Shown: positions 17,880 through 28,416 of the stretch, piece after piece
Position numbering within the stretch: position 1 is the stretch's first letter
Layout: every line of letters starts with the position of its first letter
Assembly: GCA_031460175.1 (NCBI GenBank)
Contig: JAVKGW010000006.1
Location: 1-64,000 of the forward strand
Reading direction: 5' to 3'
DNA: 64,000 nucleotides
Source: Armatimonadota bacterium
GTDB lineage: Bacteria; Sysuimicrobiota; Sysuimicrobiia; Sysuimicrobiales; Sysuimicrobiaceae
Notes under the pieces: model-generated
Databases searched by the model: none
The model's input: only the letters and a program-made list of their open reading frames with translations
Told to the model about the DNA's origin: nothing
Position numbers and translations under genes: made by a program

Positions 17880-18509
17880 GTGGAGCCGCAGGCACTCGCC
17901 TACGACGATCGGGGCCTCGTCCCCGTGGTGGTCCAGGACCGTCGGACCGGGGAAGTGCTCATGCTGGCCTACGCGAATGCGGAAGCCGTGGAGCGCACCC
18001 GGACCACGGGCTTCGCCCACTTCTGGTCCCGTGCCCGGAATGCCCTGTGGATGAAGGGGGAGACCTCGGGGAACCGGCTCCGGGTGGTGCGGATCCTCGT
18101 GGACTGCGACGCGGATGCCCTCCTGTACGTGGTGGAGCCGGAGGGTCCCGCGTGTCACCTGGGGGAACCCACCTGCTTCCACCGGACCCTGGAGGGAGAG
18201 CGGGACCGCTCCTCTTTCGGGATCCTCTCGGACCTCGCCGCCCTCATCGCCCACCGGGCCGCGCACCCGGTGGAGGGCTCATACACCTCCGACCTCCTCC
18301 AGGACCACCCCGCGCGGTTGCGGGAGAAGATCTACGAGGAGGCCGCGGAGGTGGCCCGGGCCGCCCGGGAGGAGGGCCGGGAGCGTCTCACGGAGGAGGC
18401 CGCAGACCTTCTCTACCACCTGCTGGTCCTCCTCCAGCGGAGCGGCGCCACGTGGGAGGAGGTGCTGGACCAGCTGGGCCGCCGGCGGAGAGCCCGTTCG
18501 GGCCCGTAG
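17880..18509 (+). CDS. hisIE: Phosphoribosyl-AMP cyclohydrolase / phosphoribosyl-ATP pyrophosphatase
   Basis: Bifunctional steps 2 and 3 of histidine synthesis. 209 residues: HisI domain (about 5-110) with [18 protein letters not shown] and metal ligands around DCDADALLY and [11 protein letters not shown]; HisE domain (about 120-205) with [19 protein letters not shown] and [14 protein letters not shown]. The start is ambiguous: GTG 17880 (GAGGG just upstream) was chosen, while TTG 17871, overlapping the hisF stop, would add three residues. Confidence 0.93.
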   Translation: MEPQALAYDDRGLVPVVVQDRRTGEVLMLAYANAEAVERTRTTGFAHFWSRARNALWMKGETSGNRLRVVRILVDCDADALLYVVEPEGPACHLGEPTCFHRTLEGERDRSSFGILSDLAALIAHRAAHPVEGSYTSDLLQDHPARLREKIYEEAAEVARAAREEGRERLTEEAADLLYHLLVLLQRSGATWEEVLDQLGRRRRARSGP

Positions 18510-18522
18510 CGCCTGGGGAGGC

Positions 18523-19254
18523 ATGCGGTACGCCATCCTCTCGGACATCCACGCGAACCTGGACGCCCTGGAGACGGTTTTGCAGGATCTCCAGGGGCAG
18601 GGGGTGGACCGGGTGATGTGCTTGGGGGACTTCGTGGGCTACGGGCCCGAACCCAACGAGTGCGTGGAGCGTCTCCGGCCCGTGTTGCACCTGGCGCTGG
18701 TGGGCAACCACGACCTCGCGGCCCTCGGACGTCTGAACCCCGAGCGGTTCAACCTCTTCGCCCGCATGGCCATCGAGTGGACCCGCCAGCGGCTCTCGCC
18801 GTCTGTCCGCGCCTACCTGGCCTCCCTCCTGCCCCGGGCGGAGGAAGAGGGCATCCTGTTCGTCCACGGGAGTCCCCGGGACCCCGTGGAGGAGTACATC
18901 CTGGATCCCCTCACCGCGGACGAGAACTTCCGGTCCGAGCCCTTTTCCATTTGCTTTTTCGGGCACTCCCACCTGCCCGTGTGGTTCCTCCACAACGGCG
19001 TTCACACCTCCGTGCGGCCGCTCCCCTCGAACGCCCCCGTGCGTCTGGAGGAGGGCACGCGGCACCTGGTGAACGTGGGGAGCGTGGGGCAACCCAGGGA
19101 CGGAGACCCCAGAGCCGCCTACCTCATCTACGACGCGGAGGCCCGGACGGTGGAGCTCCGGCGACTTGTGTATCCCATCGAGGCGGTGCAGCGGAAGATG
19201 CGGGCCGCGGAGCTCCCCCGGCCCCTGTGGGCACGTCTGGCGGAGGGACGCTAG
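18523..19254 (+). CDS. Calcineurin-like metallophosphoesterase
   Basis: 243 residues of the small YfcE/MJ0936-type phosphoesterase family. All dinuclear-metal motifs are present: DIHAN (Asp8, His10), GDFVGYGP, GNHD, HGSP and GHSHLP. The true substrate is unknown; relatives hydrolyse phosphodiesters or phosphomonoesters. It begins 13 bases after hisIE with GGGGAGGC upstream, so it is most likely in the his transcript. That operon lacks a recognisable histidinol-phosphate phosphatase, so this protein is a candidate for the missing step by context only. Confidence 0.85.
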   Translation: MRYAILSDIHANLDALETVLQDLQGQGVDRVMCLGDFVGYGPEPNECVERLRPVLHLALVGNHDLAALGRLNPERFNLFARMAIEWTRQRLSPSVRAYLASLLPRAEEEGILFVHGSPRDPVEEYILDPLTADENFRSEPFSICFFGHSHLPVWFLHNGVHTSVRPLPSNAPVRLEEGTRHLVNVGSVGQPRDGDPRAAYLIYDAEARTVELRRLVYPIEAVQRKMRAAELPRPLWARLAEGR

Positions 19255-19255
19255 G

Positions 19256-19807
19256 ATGCGGATCTATACCCGCACGGGGGATGGAGGGCAGACGGCCCTG
19301 TGGGGAGGCGAGCGCGTGTGGAAGGACCATCCCCGGGTGGAGGCGTACGGGACCGTGGATGAGCTGTGCAGCGTCCTCGGCGTGGTGCGCAGGTTGCTGC
19401 CCGGGGAGGATCTCCCGCGGTGGTTCGGGCGGATCCAGGAGACCCTCTTCTGCATCGGTGCGGAACTGGCGGCGCCCCGTCCGGAGAAAGGGCGGATCCC
19501 CCGCCTGACCGGGGAATCCGTGGAGGAGCTGGAGCACTGGATTGATCGGCTGAGCGCGGACCTCCCTTCTCTCCGGTCCTTCCTCCTCCCCGGCGGGACG
19601 GAGGCAGGCGCGTGGCTGCACCTGGCCCGGGCGGTGGCCCGGCGGGCGGAGCGGCGGCTGGTGACCCTGGCCCGTCAAGAGCCCTTGAACCCGGAGGTCC
19701 TCCGCTACCTGAACCGGCTGAGCGATTTCCTGTTCGTGGCCGCCCGGTGGGTGAACTTCCGGGCAGGCGTCCCGGAATCCCCCTGGCCCCCCGAGCCCCG
19801 GCCCTGA
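19256..19807 (+). CDS. ATP:cob(I)alamin adenosyltransferase, PduO type
   Basis: Makes adenosylcobalamin from cob(I)alamin and ATP. 183 residues, mainly helical. YTRTGDGGQTAL is the N-terminal ATP-binding signature, VEAYGTVDELCSVLG follows, and the C-terminal RYLNRLSDFLFVAARWVN motif contains the Arg/Asn-type residues that bind ATP. ATG 19256 is one base after the phosphoesterase stop. It suggests a B12-dependent enzyme elsewhere in the genome. Confidence 0.93.
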   Translation: MRIYTRTGDGGQTALWGGERVWKDHPRVEAYGTVDELCSVLGVVRRLLPGEDLPRWFGRIQETLFCIGAELAAPRPEKGRIPRLTGESVEELEHWIDRLSADLPSLRSFLLPGGTEAGAWLHLARAVARRAERRLVTLARQEPLNPEVLRYLNRLSDFLFVAARWVNFRAGVPESPWPPEPRP

Positions 19808-19813
19808 CCCGGG

Positions 19814-19843
19814 ATTGTCTCTCCGGCGGAAGTAGAGGACAAT
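19814..19843. promoter_or_regulatory. Imperfect inverted repeat before the ArsR-type regulator
   Basis: ATTGTCTCTC and GAGGACAAT form an inverted repeat with one bulged base and an 11-base centre. It is followed by two copies of AATYTACAT (19841-19849 and 19863-19871). Placement 34 bases before the ATG suits an autoregulatory operator; binding is inference. Confidence 0.35.
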
Positions 19844-19876
19844 TTACATAGGCGTAGCAAGGAATCTACATCCGCC

Positions 19877-20962
19877 ATGGGCCGGGAGATCCTGCTCTCG
19901 CCGCCTCGTACGGAGCCGCACCTCCGGGTGGAGGCGTCCTCCGTGTACGATTTCCTGGCCGCCCTCTTCGTGGTTCACCACCACGGGCGGTCCCTGGAGT
20001 TCGACGTTCCGGAGGAGTGGATCCGGCGGGCCCGCCGCGCCCTTGGCCCTCGCCTGCGCCGGGACCTGGCACGGTTTGCGGGCCCGCGGGCCTTCTTCCT
20101 CTCCCTGGTGACCCTTTTGGACCGGCAGGTGGCGGAGGCCAGCGTGCCGGCCTTCGTGGATCAGGTGGCCCGGCTGCCCGCGGAGGAGCTCGTGCTCCTG
20201 CTCCTCACGAGCCCCCCCGCGGCTCGGCCCGCGAGGCCGCACCTGTGTGAGGTGCTGAGGACCCGGCCCGGCCCGGCCCGTGCCGCCCTGCGGCGGTTCG
20301 GGCAGGCCTATCCCAGGGAACTGGGACGGCGGGAGGCGGTGGCCCTGGCGAGCCGGGATCCCCGGGAAGTGCAGGAAGGGATGGTGCGGCTCCTGCGGCG
20401 CTTCTACCAGGCCGTCTACGCCCCGGAGGAAGACCGGATCCTTCCCCTGTTGCAGCAGGACGCGGCGCGCAAGCGGGAGCGCGCCCGGCGCCTTCCCCTC
20501 CAGAGTTTCGTGGAGGAGGCCACGGGAGGGCTCGTTCTGGATCCCGCGGCGGCCTCCGAGGTGATCGTGGCTCCCTCCTATTTCGTGCGGCCCTACAACC
20601 TCGTGGTGGATCACGGGGGGATCCGCACGTACATCACTCCCCTCGGGGCGGAGGCGACCCCGGACGCCCTGGAGACGGTCCGGCGAGTGGCGAGGGCCCT
20701 CGCGGATGAATCCCGCCTTCGGATCCTGCGCCTGCTGGCGGAGCGGGCCATGTACACCCAGCAGATCGCCGAGGCCCTGGGGACCAGCCATGTCACCGTA
20801 CTCCACCACCTAGCCGTCCTGCGGGCCGCACGGCTCATCCGGGTGGTGGAGCGCCAGCAGACCCGCTGGTACACCCTCCACCCGGAGGCCCTGGAATCCG
20901 CCCTCATCCACCTGCGGGCGTTCCTCCGGTCCCCTTCCGGGCAAGCCGGAGTTCCCTCCTGA
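19877..20962 (+). CDS. ArsR-type winged-helix regulator with large N-terminal domain
   Basis: 361 residues. The C-terminal part (about 265-350) is an ArsR winged helix: RALADESRLRILRLLAE, then YTQQIAEALGTSHVTVLHHLAVL as recognition region and RWYTLHPEAL as wing. Ordinary ArsR proteins have about 100 residues; here about 260 residues precede the DNA-binding part, mostly Arg/Leu-rich helices of unknown role, perhaps ligand sensing. No Cys pair of metal sensors is seen around the recognition helix. It is followed 5 bases later by an MFS exporter, so control of that exporter is likely. Confidence 0.8.
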   Translation: MGREILLSPPRTEPHLRVEASSVYDFLAALFVVHHHGRSLEFDVPEEWIRRARRALGPRLRRDLARFAGPRAFFLSLVTLLDRQVAEASVPAFVDQVARLPAEELVLLLLTSPPAARPARPHLCEVLRTRPGPARAALRRFGQAYPRELGRREAVALASRDPREVQEGMVRLLRRFYQAVYAPEEDRILPLLQQDAARKRERARRLPLQSFVEEATGGLVLDPAAASEVIVAPSYFVRPYNLVVDHGGIRTYITPLGAEATPDALETVRRVARALADESRLRILRLLAERAMYTQQIAEALGTSHVTVLHHLAVLRAARLIRVVERQQTRWYTLHPEALESALIHLRAFLRSPSGQAGVPS

Positions 20963-20967
20963 GGGCC

Positions 20968-22236
20968 ATGTTCCGGGCGTTTCGCCATCGCGCGTATCGC
21001 ACGTACTGGTTGGGGATGGCCGTTTCCCAGGTGGGAACGTGGATGCAGGCCACGGCCCAGGCCTTCTTCGTGTACGAGCGGACGGGGTCGGCCCTGCAGA
21101 CCGGGGTGGTGACCTTCGCCTTCACGCTCCCCTCCCTGCTCTTCTCCCTGTTCGGGGGAGCGGTGGCGGACCGGTACGACCGGCGGCGCCTGCTGCTCCT
21201 CACCCAGACGGGATTCCTCCTCTCCGCGGGCCTGCTGGCGGGTCTGACCTTCGGAGGGTGGGTGGAGGTCTGGCACCTCATGGTCTTCGCGTTCGTAAAC
21301 GGTTTCCTCATGGCCATGGATGCGCCCGTCCGGCAGGCCATCCTCCCCGCCCTGGTCAGCCGCGAGGACCTGCAGAACGCCATCGGGCTCAACGCGGCCA
21401 TGTTCAACGGATCCCGGATCTTCGGTCCCACATTGGCGGGCTTCGTCTACCAGGCGGGCGGGCCCGGATGGTGCTTCCTCCTCAACGCCCTCTCCTACCT
21501 GGCGGTGATCCTCCCCATGGCCCGGATCCGGGTGGATTCCCAGGTGGACCGCGGATCCCCTTTGCTGGATCACCTCCTGGGCGGGCTCCGATATGTCCAT
21601 GGGCAGCGGGTGGTGCGGTCCCTGCTCCTGCTCCTGGCGGCGGTGGGGATGTTCGGTTTTACGTGGTCGGTGCTCAGCCCGGCCTTTACCGTCCGGGTCC
21701 TGCACGGGGGCGCCCTGGAAAACGGTTACCTCCTCACCGCGGTGGGGATGGGCAGCACGTTCGGAGCCCTCCGGGTGGCAGGAGGAGGAGCGTCCCATCG
21801 GCCTGGGCGGTTCGTGCTCACGAGCGCGGCGGCCACCGGGATGGCGCTCTTGGCCTTCTCGATGACCCGCCATCTCCTGCCCGCTCTGGCCTGCCTGAGC
21901 CTCACGGGGTTCTTCCTGACCTCCTTCATGTCCGCCACGAACTCCACCATCCAGTCCCTGGTGGAGGATCGGTACCGGGGCCGGGTGATGAGCCTCTACA
22001 CCTTGGCCCTCATCGGCAGCGGCCCGCCGGGAAGCCTGGTGGCGGGGTCCCTGGCGGACCTGGTGGGCGTTCCCGCGAGCCTCGCCCTGAACGGCGCCCT
22101 GGTGGCGCTCAGCGCCGGGGTATGCGCGGCACTGGTCCCGGACCTTGTCCGCCTGGACGGACACGCCCTGCGGCGTCCGGCGGCCTTTCGTCCCCCTGGG
22201 GATGCGGCTCCGCAGGCTAGGTCCGGCTCAGGATGA
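20968..22236 (+). CDS. MFS exporter, EntS-like
   Basis: 422 residues, 12 predicted transmembrane helices, related to the enterobactin exporter/DUF894 group of major facilitators. AVSQVGTWMQATAQAFFVYERTG opens with the family's first helix, GGAVADRYDRRRLLL is the loop 2-3 motif, and the C-terminal half has MSLYTLALIGSGPPGSLVAGSLAD. The substrate cannot be deduced. It sits behind an ArsR-type regulator and its end overlaps the convergent sdhB by 20 bases. Confidence 0.85.
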   Translation: MFRAFRHRAYRTYWLGMAVSQVGTWMQATAQAFFVYERTGSALQTGVVTFAFTLPSLLFSLFGGAVADRYDRRRLLLLTQTGFLLSAGLLAGLTFGGWVEVWHLMVFAFVNGFLMAMDAPVRQAILPALVSREDLQNAIGLNAAMFNGSRIFGPTLAGFVYQAGGPGWCFLLNALSYLAVILPMARIRVDSQVDRGSPLLDHLLGGLRYVHGQRVVRSLLLLLAAVGMFGFTWSVLSPAFTVRVLHGGALENGYLLTAVGMGSTFGALRVAGGGASHRPGRFVLTSAAATGMALLAFSMTRHLLPALACLSLTGFFLTSFMSATNSTIQSLVEDRYRGRVMSLYTLALIGSGPPGSLVAGSLADLVGVPASLALNGALVALSAGVCAALVPDLVRLDGHALRRPAAFRPPGDAAPQARSGSG

Positions 22237-22915
22237 TGGCCTGTTTGAGTTCCTGGATGGCCTTGGTGATCTCAATCCCCTGCGGGCATGCCTCCGTGCA
22301 GTTGAACACCGTGCGGCACTTGAAAACCCCGCTGCGGTCCGCGAGGATCTGCAGTCGCTGCTGCGCGGCCTGGTCGCGGCTGTCGAAGATGAACCGGTGT
22401 GCGGCCACCAGGGCCGCGGGGCCGAGGAACTCCCCGGTGCCCCAGAAAATGGGGCAGGCGGTGGTACATACCGCGCACAGGATGCACTTGGTGGTGTCCT
22501 CGTACCGGGCGCGCTCCTCCGGGGTCTGCCGGCGTTCCTGGGGCGGCGGTGGTTCGTCGGTGATGAGCCACGGCATAACCTGGCGGTACTTCTCGAAGAA
22601 GGGCTCCATGTCCACCACGAGATCCTTGATGACCCGAAGCCCCCGGAGGGGCTCCACGGTGATCCGGGGTCCCAGGTCCTTGATGAGGACCTTGCAAGCG
22701 AGCCGGTTGCGGCCGTTGATGAGCATGGCGTCGGATCCGCAGATCCCGTGGGCACAGGAGCGACGCAGGGCCAGGGAACCGTCGAGGTTCGCCTTGATGT
22801 AGTGGAGGGCGTCCAGCACCCGATCGAAGGGATCCACGGGGACCTCGTACTCCGCCCAGTAGGGCCGCCGGTCCACTTCCGGGTTGAACCGCTTGATGCG
22901 GATGGTCGCCTTCAT
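22217..22915 (-). CDS. sdhB: Succinate dehydrogenase iron-sulfur subunit
   Basis: Electron-transfer subunit of complex II. 232 residues. The 2Fe-2S region is SCAHGICGSD...LAC with Asp at the third ligand position, as in several SdhB proteins. The C-terminal ferredoxin-like part has CILCAVCTTACP and CRTVFNCTEACPQG for the 4Fe-4S and 3Fe-4S clusters. Last gene of sdhCDAB, 13 bases after sdhA. Confidence 0.95.
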   Translation of the reverse strand: MKATIRIKRFNPEVDRRPYWAEYEVPVDPFDRVLDALHYIKANLDGSLALRRSCAHGICGSDAMLINGRNRLACKVLIKDLGPRITVEPLRGLRVIKDLVVDMEPFFEKYRQVMPWLITDEPPPPQERRQTPEERARYEDTTKCILCAVCTTACPIFWGTGEFLGPAALVAAHRFIFDSRDQAAQQRLQILADRSGVFKCRTVFNCTEACPQGIEITKAIQELKQAIILSRT

Positions 22916-22928
22916 GGGAACCTCCGGG

Positions 22929-24665
<1,737 letters not shown>

Positions 24666-24681
24666 CGCGTCTCCCCCCTTT

Positions 24682-25056
24682 TTACCGCCCTATGAGGGTT
24701 CCGGGCTGGAAGCTGAAGAGCACGAGAGACCCCAGGATGGTGAATACCAGACCCACGGACCAGAGGACGACGTTCCACACAAGCCGCCAGCCGGCGGACC
24801 GTGTGTAATCGTAAACGATCCCTCGAACCCCCACGAGCCCGTGGGTGAGGGCCAGGAGGAGGATAAGGAGGTCATACACCCGCCAGAAGGGGGTGCTGAA
24901 CCGCTGGGCCACGAAGGCGAAGTCGATCCGGTCCGTACTGTTGAGCACGTGCATGATGTAGAGATGGCCCAACACGAGGCCCAGGAGGAGCACCGCGGAG
25001 ATCCGCAGATAGAGCCACCCCAGCCACGCCCAGCCGTTCGCACGCGCGCCCGTCAT
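24682..25056 (-). CDS. sdhD: Succinate dehydrogenase membrane anchor subunit
   Basis: 124 residues, three transmembrane helices. [12 protein letters not shown] and [14 protein letters not shown] carry the His residues expected for heme b or quinone contacts; the HGxxGxR motif is characteristic of SdhC/SdhD anchors. It begins 9 bases after sdhC. Confidence 0.88.
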   Translation of the reverse strand: MTGARANGWAWLGWLYLRISAVLLLGLVLGHLYIMHVLNSTDRIDFAFVAQRFSTPFWRVYDLLILLLALTHGLVGVRGIVYDYTRSAGWRLVWNVVLWSVGLVFTILGSLVLFSFQPGTLIGR

Positions 25057-25065
25057 GGTCCCCTC

Positions 25066-25416
25066 CTACGGGAAGATCGGCCGGAGCATGAGCACCGCCA
25101 CGGGCAGCATCACCACCGCGTACAGGGCCGCCCCCACCCAGAACATGCGGCGGTAGGACCGGGTGGCTCGGGGAAAGAGGTCCAGGATCATCACCAGGAT
25201 TCCGTTGCCCGCGTGGTACACCACCGCGGCCACCAGGAGGAACTCCAGGGGCTTGAACCAAGGCTGCTTGTAAAGGGCGAGGGCGTGATTGTAGGCCTCC
25301 GGACCGTACAGGAGCATGGAGGTCTCGATGATGTGAAGCAGCAGGAACGCGAGCACCGCCACGCCCGTGATCCGGTGCAGGGCCCAAGCCAGCATCCCGG
25401 GTCCGCCTCGATACAT
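25066..25416 (-). CDS. sdhC: Succinate dehydrogenase cytochrome b subunit
   Basis: 116 residues, three transmembrane helices. ALHRITGVAVLAFLLLHIIE is the typical first helix with the Ser/His-Arg quinone region, and VYHAGNGILVMILD is the HxxNGI motif that ligates heme. The ATG at 25416 is preceded by TAGGAGGTGG; this ribosome site contains the stop of the upstream regulator gene, so the regulator and sdhCDAB form one operon. Confidence 0.9.
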   Translation of the reverse strand: MYRGGPGMLAWALHRITGVAVLAFLLLHIIETSMLLYGPEAYNHALALYKQPWFKPLEFLLVAAVVYHAGNGILVMILDLFPRATRSYRRMFWVGAALYAVVMLPVAVLMLRPIFP

Positions 25417-25427
25417 TCCCCCACCTC

Positions 25428-26126
25428 CTAGGTCCCTTGCTCGATCTCCCGGCGCATGTCGTCCATGTGGCACTCCATGGCCTCCCACGCGGCCTGCTCG
25501 TCGCGCCGCTGGAGAGCCTCCAGGATGGTCTCGTGGAACCGTTGAGCCTTTTGGGGACTCGTGGGCGCCCGACCCGCGGCCTCCCGGCTCAGCAGCCACA
25601 TCTCCGTGAGGGTGCGCACCAGGGAGGCGAGCACGGGATTGCGGGTGGCTTCCGCCAGCTGCTCGTGGAACCGGAGGTCCCCTTCCAGGTCTCGGCGGCC
25701 ACCAGCCAGTTCCGCGGCCCGACGCTCCACCAGCTCCTGCAGCTGCTCCACGTCCTCCGCGGTCGCCCTCCGGACCGCCAGAACCACCACCTCCCGCTCC
25801 ACGATCCGCCTGGCCTCCAAGAGGTCCAAGAGGAACGTGCGCTCGGAGAGGCGGCTCCAGACCGCGGGATCCACGGGAGTGGGGGGCTCCCGGACGAAGG
25901 TGCCGTCTCCGGGTCGGACCTCCACCAGCCCCAGGGCGGCCAGCACCCGCAGGGCCTCCCGCACGGAGGCCCGGCTCACGTTCAACAGCTCCGCCAACTC
26001 CCGCTCGCTGGGGAGCCGGTCCCCCGGCTGGAGGTGCCGTTCGGCCACCAGCTCCTGGATCTGGTGCACGATCGCCTCGTAGAGACGCCGGGGGCGGATG
26101 GGCTGGAAGAGGGATGCGCGGTTCAT
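25428..26126 (-). CDS. FadR-subfamily GntR transcriptional regulator
   Basis: About 232 residues. The N-terminal winged helix contains LQPGDRLPSERELAELLNVSRASVREALRVLAALGLVEVRPGDGTFV, shown here only as landmarks: GDRLPSERELAE then SRASVREALR. The C-terminal all-helical FCD domain supplies likely metal/ligand His and Asp residues (FHEQLAEATRNP, RFHETILEAL). ATG 26126 is preferred over GTG 26153 because the predicted promoter and operator occupy the longer start. Such regulators sense small acids; here, at the head of sdhCDAB and divergent from icd, a TCA intermediate is the natural guess. Confidence 0.88.
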   Translation of the reverse strand: MNRASLFQPIRPRRLYEAIVHQIQELVAERHLQPGDRLPSERELAELLNVSRASVREALRVLAALGLVEVRPGDGTFVREPPTPVDPAVWSRLSERTFLLDLLEARRIVEREVVVLAVRRATAEDVEQLQELVERRAAELAGGRRDLEGDLRFHEQLAEATRNPVLASLVRTLTEMWLLSREAAGRAPTSPQKAQRFHETILEALQRRDEQAAWEAMECHMDDMRREIEQGT

Positions 26127-26141
26127 GGTCTGGTGGCCTAG

Positions 26142-26152
26142 TGGTCTGACCA
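26142..26152. promoter_or_regulatory. Palindromic operator for the FadR-type regulator
   Basis: TGGTCTGACCA is a perfect palindrome around a central T and has the TGGT...ACCA form of FadR-family operators. It sits just downstream of the regulator's -10, where a bound dimer would block transcription. A second half site TGGTCTG lies at 26126-26132. Confidence 0.65.
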
Positions 26153-26158
26153 ACCCTT

Positions 26159-26187
26159 ATGGTATTCTCAAGGCGGGCCTCCGTCAA
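26159..26187 (-). promoter_or_regulatory. Promoter of the regulator-sdhCDAB operon
   Basis: On the minus strand TTGACG (26187-26182), a 17-base spacer and TACCAT (26164-26159). The predicted start falls in or beside the palindrome at 26142-26152. Confidence 0.55.
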
Positions 26188-26204
26188 CGGCCCCTCACGG
26201 CATC

Positions 26205-26210
26205 TAGAAT
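26205..26210 (+). promoter_or_regulatory. Candidate -10 of the icd operon
   Basis: TAGAAT lies 15 bases before the icd ATG, leaving a short leader with GTTAGGGG. The -35 region is weak, which would suit activator dependence or repression from the nearby operator. Confidence 0.45.
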
Positions 26211-26225
26211 CACAGAGGTTAGGGG

Positions 26226-27470
26226 ATGCTGCAGCTGGAACGGTTCTCCCTGCCAAAGGAAGGCCAGCGCATCCAGGTTCAGGATGGACGTCTCGTGGTC
26301 CCCGATGTTCCCATCATCCCCTTCATCGAGGGGGATGGGATCGGCCCCGATATCTGGCGGGCCACCCGGCGCGTGGTGGACGCGGCGGTGGAGAAGGCGT
26401 ACGAGGGACGCCGCCGGATCGTCTGGTATGAGGTGTATGCGGGAGAGAAGGCCTACCGGGAGTTCGGGGACTGGCTTCCCGCGGATACCCTCCGGGCCTT
26501 CGAGTACTACTACGTGGGGATCAAGGGTCCCCTCACCACCCCCGTGGGCGGTGGGTACCGGTCCCTCAACGTCGCCCTCCGGCAGTTGCTGGATCTGTAC
26601 GCCTGCGTGCGCCCCGTGCGGTGGTTCGAGGGCGTTCCCGCCCCCATCCGGCACCCTGAACGGGTGAACATGGTGGTGTTCCGGGAGAACACCGAGGACC
26701 TGTACACCGGGATCGAGTGGCCCGCGGGTTCCCCGGAGGCGAACCGGATCATCGAGTGGCTGCGGAGGGAGTTCGGCGCGGAGATCCGGCCGGGCTCGGC
26801 CATCGGCGTCAAACCCATGAGCCCGTTTGGCAGCAAGCGCCTGGTGCGGAAGGCCATCCGGTACGCTCTGGATCGCAAGCGCCGGAACGTCACCCTCGTC
26901 CATAAGGGAAACATCATGAAGTACACGGAGGGCGGGTTCCGGGAGTGGGGCTACCAGGTGGCCAAGGAGGAGTTCGGGGATCAAACGGTCACCTGGGAGG
27001 AGGTGCAGACCCGCTACGGCGGGAAGGTTCCCGAGGGCAAGCTCCTGATCCAGGACTTCATGGCGGACATCACCTTTCAACACATCGTCATCCGGCCTCA
27101 GGACATCGATGTCATCGCCACGGGGAACCTGAACGGGGATTACCTCTCGGACGCCATCGCAGCCCTGGTGGGGGGGATCGGGATGGCGCCCGGGGCCAAC
27201 ATCGGGGACTTCCATGCGGTGTTCGAGGCAACCCATGGCACCGCTCCCAAGTACGCGGGACAGGACAAGGTGAACCCCACCTCCCTCCTGCTCTCCGCGG
27301 TCATGATGCTGGAGTACATAGGCTGGCAGGAAGCCGCGGACCTCATCATCCGGGGACTGGAAGCGACTTTCCGGAAGAAGGTGGTGACCTATGACCTCGC
27401 ACGTCTCATGGAGGGGGCCCGGGAGGTCCGCACCAGCGAGTTCGCCACGGAAGTGATCAACAACCTCTAG
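26226..27470 (+). CDS. icd: Isocitrate dehydrogenase (NADP)
   Basis: Oxidative decarboxylation of isocitrate to 2-oxoglutarate. 414 residues, similar throughout to E. coli-type Icd. [15 protein letters not shown], the substrate segment [28 protein letters not shown], and [18 protein letters not shown], where Lys-Tyr are the NADP-selecting residues. First gene of the plus-strand TCA operon; mdh starts 10 bases later. Confidence 0.96.
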   Translation: MLQLERFSLPKEGQRIQVQDGRLVVPDVPIIPFIEGDGIGPDIWRATRRVVDAAVEKAYEGRRRIVWYEVYAGEKAYREFGDWLPADTLRAFEYYYVGIKGPLTTPVGGGYRSLNVALRQLLDLYACVRPVRWFEGVPAPIRHPERVNMVVFRENTEDLYTGIEWPAGSPEANRIIEWLRREFGAEIRPGSAIGVKPMSPFGSKRLVRKAIRYALDRKRRNVTLVHKGNIMKYTEGGFREWGYQVAKEEFGDQTVTWEEVQTRYGGKVPEGKLLIQDFMADITFQHIVIRPQDIDVIATGNLNGDYLSDAIAALVGGIGMAPGANIGDFHAVFEATHGTAPKYAGQDKVNPTSLLLSAVMMLEYIGWQEAADLIIRGLEATFRKKVVTYDLARLMEGAREVRTSEFATEVINNL

Positions 27471-27480
27471 GAGGCGGATC

Positions 27481-28416
27481 ATGGCGCGGGGGCGGCCCAA
27501 GATCTCCATCGTGGGGGCCGGGGCGGTGGGCACGGCTGCGGCCCAATGGATGGCCGGCCGGGAGCTGGGGGACATCGTCCTCGTGGACATCATCGAGGGA
27601 TTGCCACAAGGCAGGGCCCTGGACCTCCAGCACGCGGGTCCCATCGCGGGGTTTGACGTGCGGGTCACGGGCTCCAACGACTACGCGGCCACCGCGGGTT
27701 CGGACGTGGTGGTGGTCACCGCGGGGGTTCCCCGCAAACCCGGGATGACCCGGGAGCAGCTGGTGGACACGAACGCGGGGATCGTGCGCGGGATCATGCA
27801 GGAGGTGGTTCCCCGCTCGCCAGAGGCGGTGTACGTGATCGTCACGAATCCCCTGGATGCCATGACGTACATCGCCTACCGCACCTCCGGGCTTCCCCGG
27901 GAACGGGTCATCGGACAGAGCGGGGCCCTGGACACCACCCGGTTTCGGGCCTTCCTCGCGGCGGAGTTGGGCGTGTCCGTACAGGACGTCCAGGCCCTGG
28001 TGATCGGGGCCCACACGGATAAGGACATGGTGCCCGTGGCCTCCCTCGCGAACGTACGGGGGATCCCGGTCACGCGCCTTCTGCCTCGGGAACGGCTGGA
28101 GGCGGTGGTGGCCCGCACCCGACGGGCCGGGGCGGAGATCACGGAGCTCATGAAGCAGAGCGCCTTTGCGGCTCCCGGGGCCGCCATCTGCGAGATGGTG
28201 GAGGCCATCCTCCGGGATCGCAAGCGTCTCCTCCCGTGCTCCGTGTACCTGGAGGGGGAGTACGGGGAGCGGGACGTGTGCGTGGGCGTCCCGGTGATCC
28301 TCGGGGCCCGCGGGGTGGAGCGCATCGTGGAGCTCCCCCTTTCCGAGGAAGAGTGGGGGCTGTTTCGGGCGAGCTGCGCCGCGGTGCGAGAACTTCTGGG
28401 AGCCGTGCAGGTATGA
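27481..28416 (+). CDS. mdh: Malate dehydrogenase (LDH-like type)
   Basis: Malate plus NAD to oxaloacetate. 311 residues of the LDH/MDH family, type 3 MDH. GAGAVGTAAAQWMA nucleotide loop, VVVTAGVPRKPGMTREQL, VTNPLDAMTYIAY, and catalytic His in GAHTDKDMVPVAS. Arg in the RKPGMTR loop agrees with malate/oxaloacetate rather than lactate. ATGA overlap with sucC. Confidence 0.93.
   Translation: MARGRPKISIVGAGAVGTAAAQWMAGRELGDIVLVDIIEGLPQGRALDLQHAGPIAGFDVRVTGSNDYAATAGSDVVVVTAGVPRKPGMTREQLVDTNAGIVRGIMQEVVPRSPEAVYVIVTNPLDAMTYIAYRTSGLPRERVIGQSGALDTTRFRAFLAAELGVSVQDVQALVIGAHTDKDMVPVASLANVRGIPVTRLLPRERLEAVVARTRRAGAEITELMKQSAFAAPGAAICEMVEAILRDRKRLLPCSVYLEGEYGERDVCVGVPVILGARGVERIVELPLSEEEWGLFRASCAAVRELLGAVQV

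Noticed and set aside
18523-19254. Naming the metallophosphoesterase as histidinol phosphatase
   Set aside because: Only position supports it; the family has diverse substrates, so it is kept as a hypothesis in the findings.
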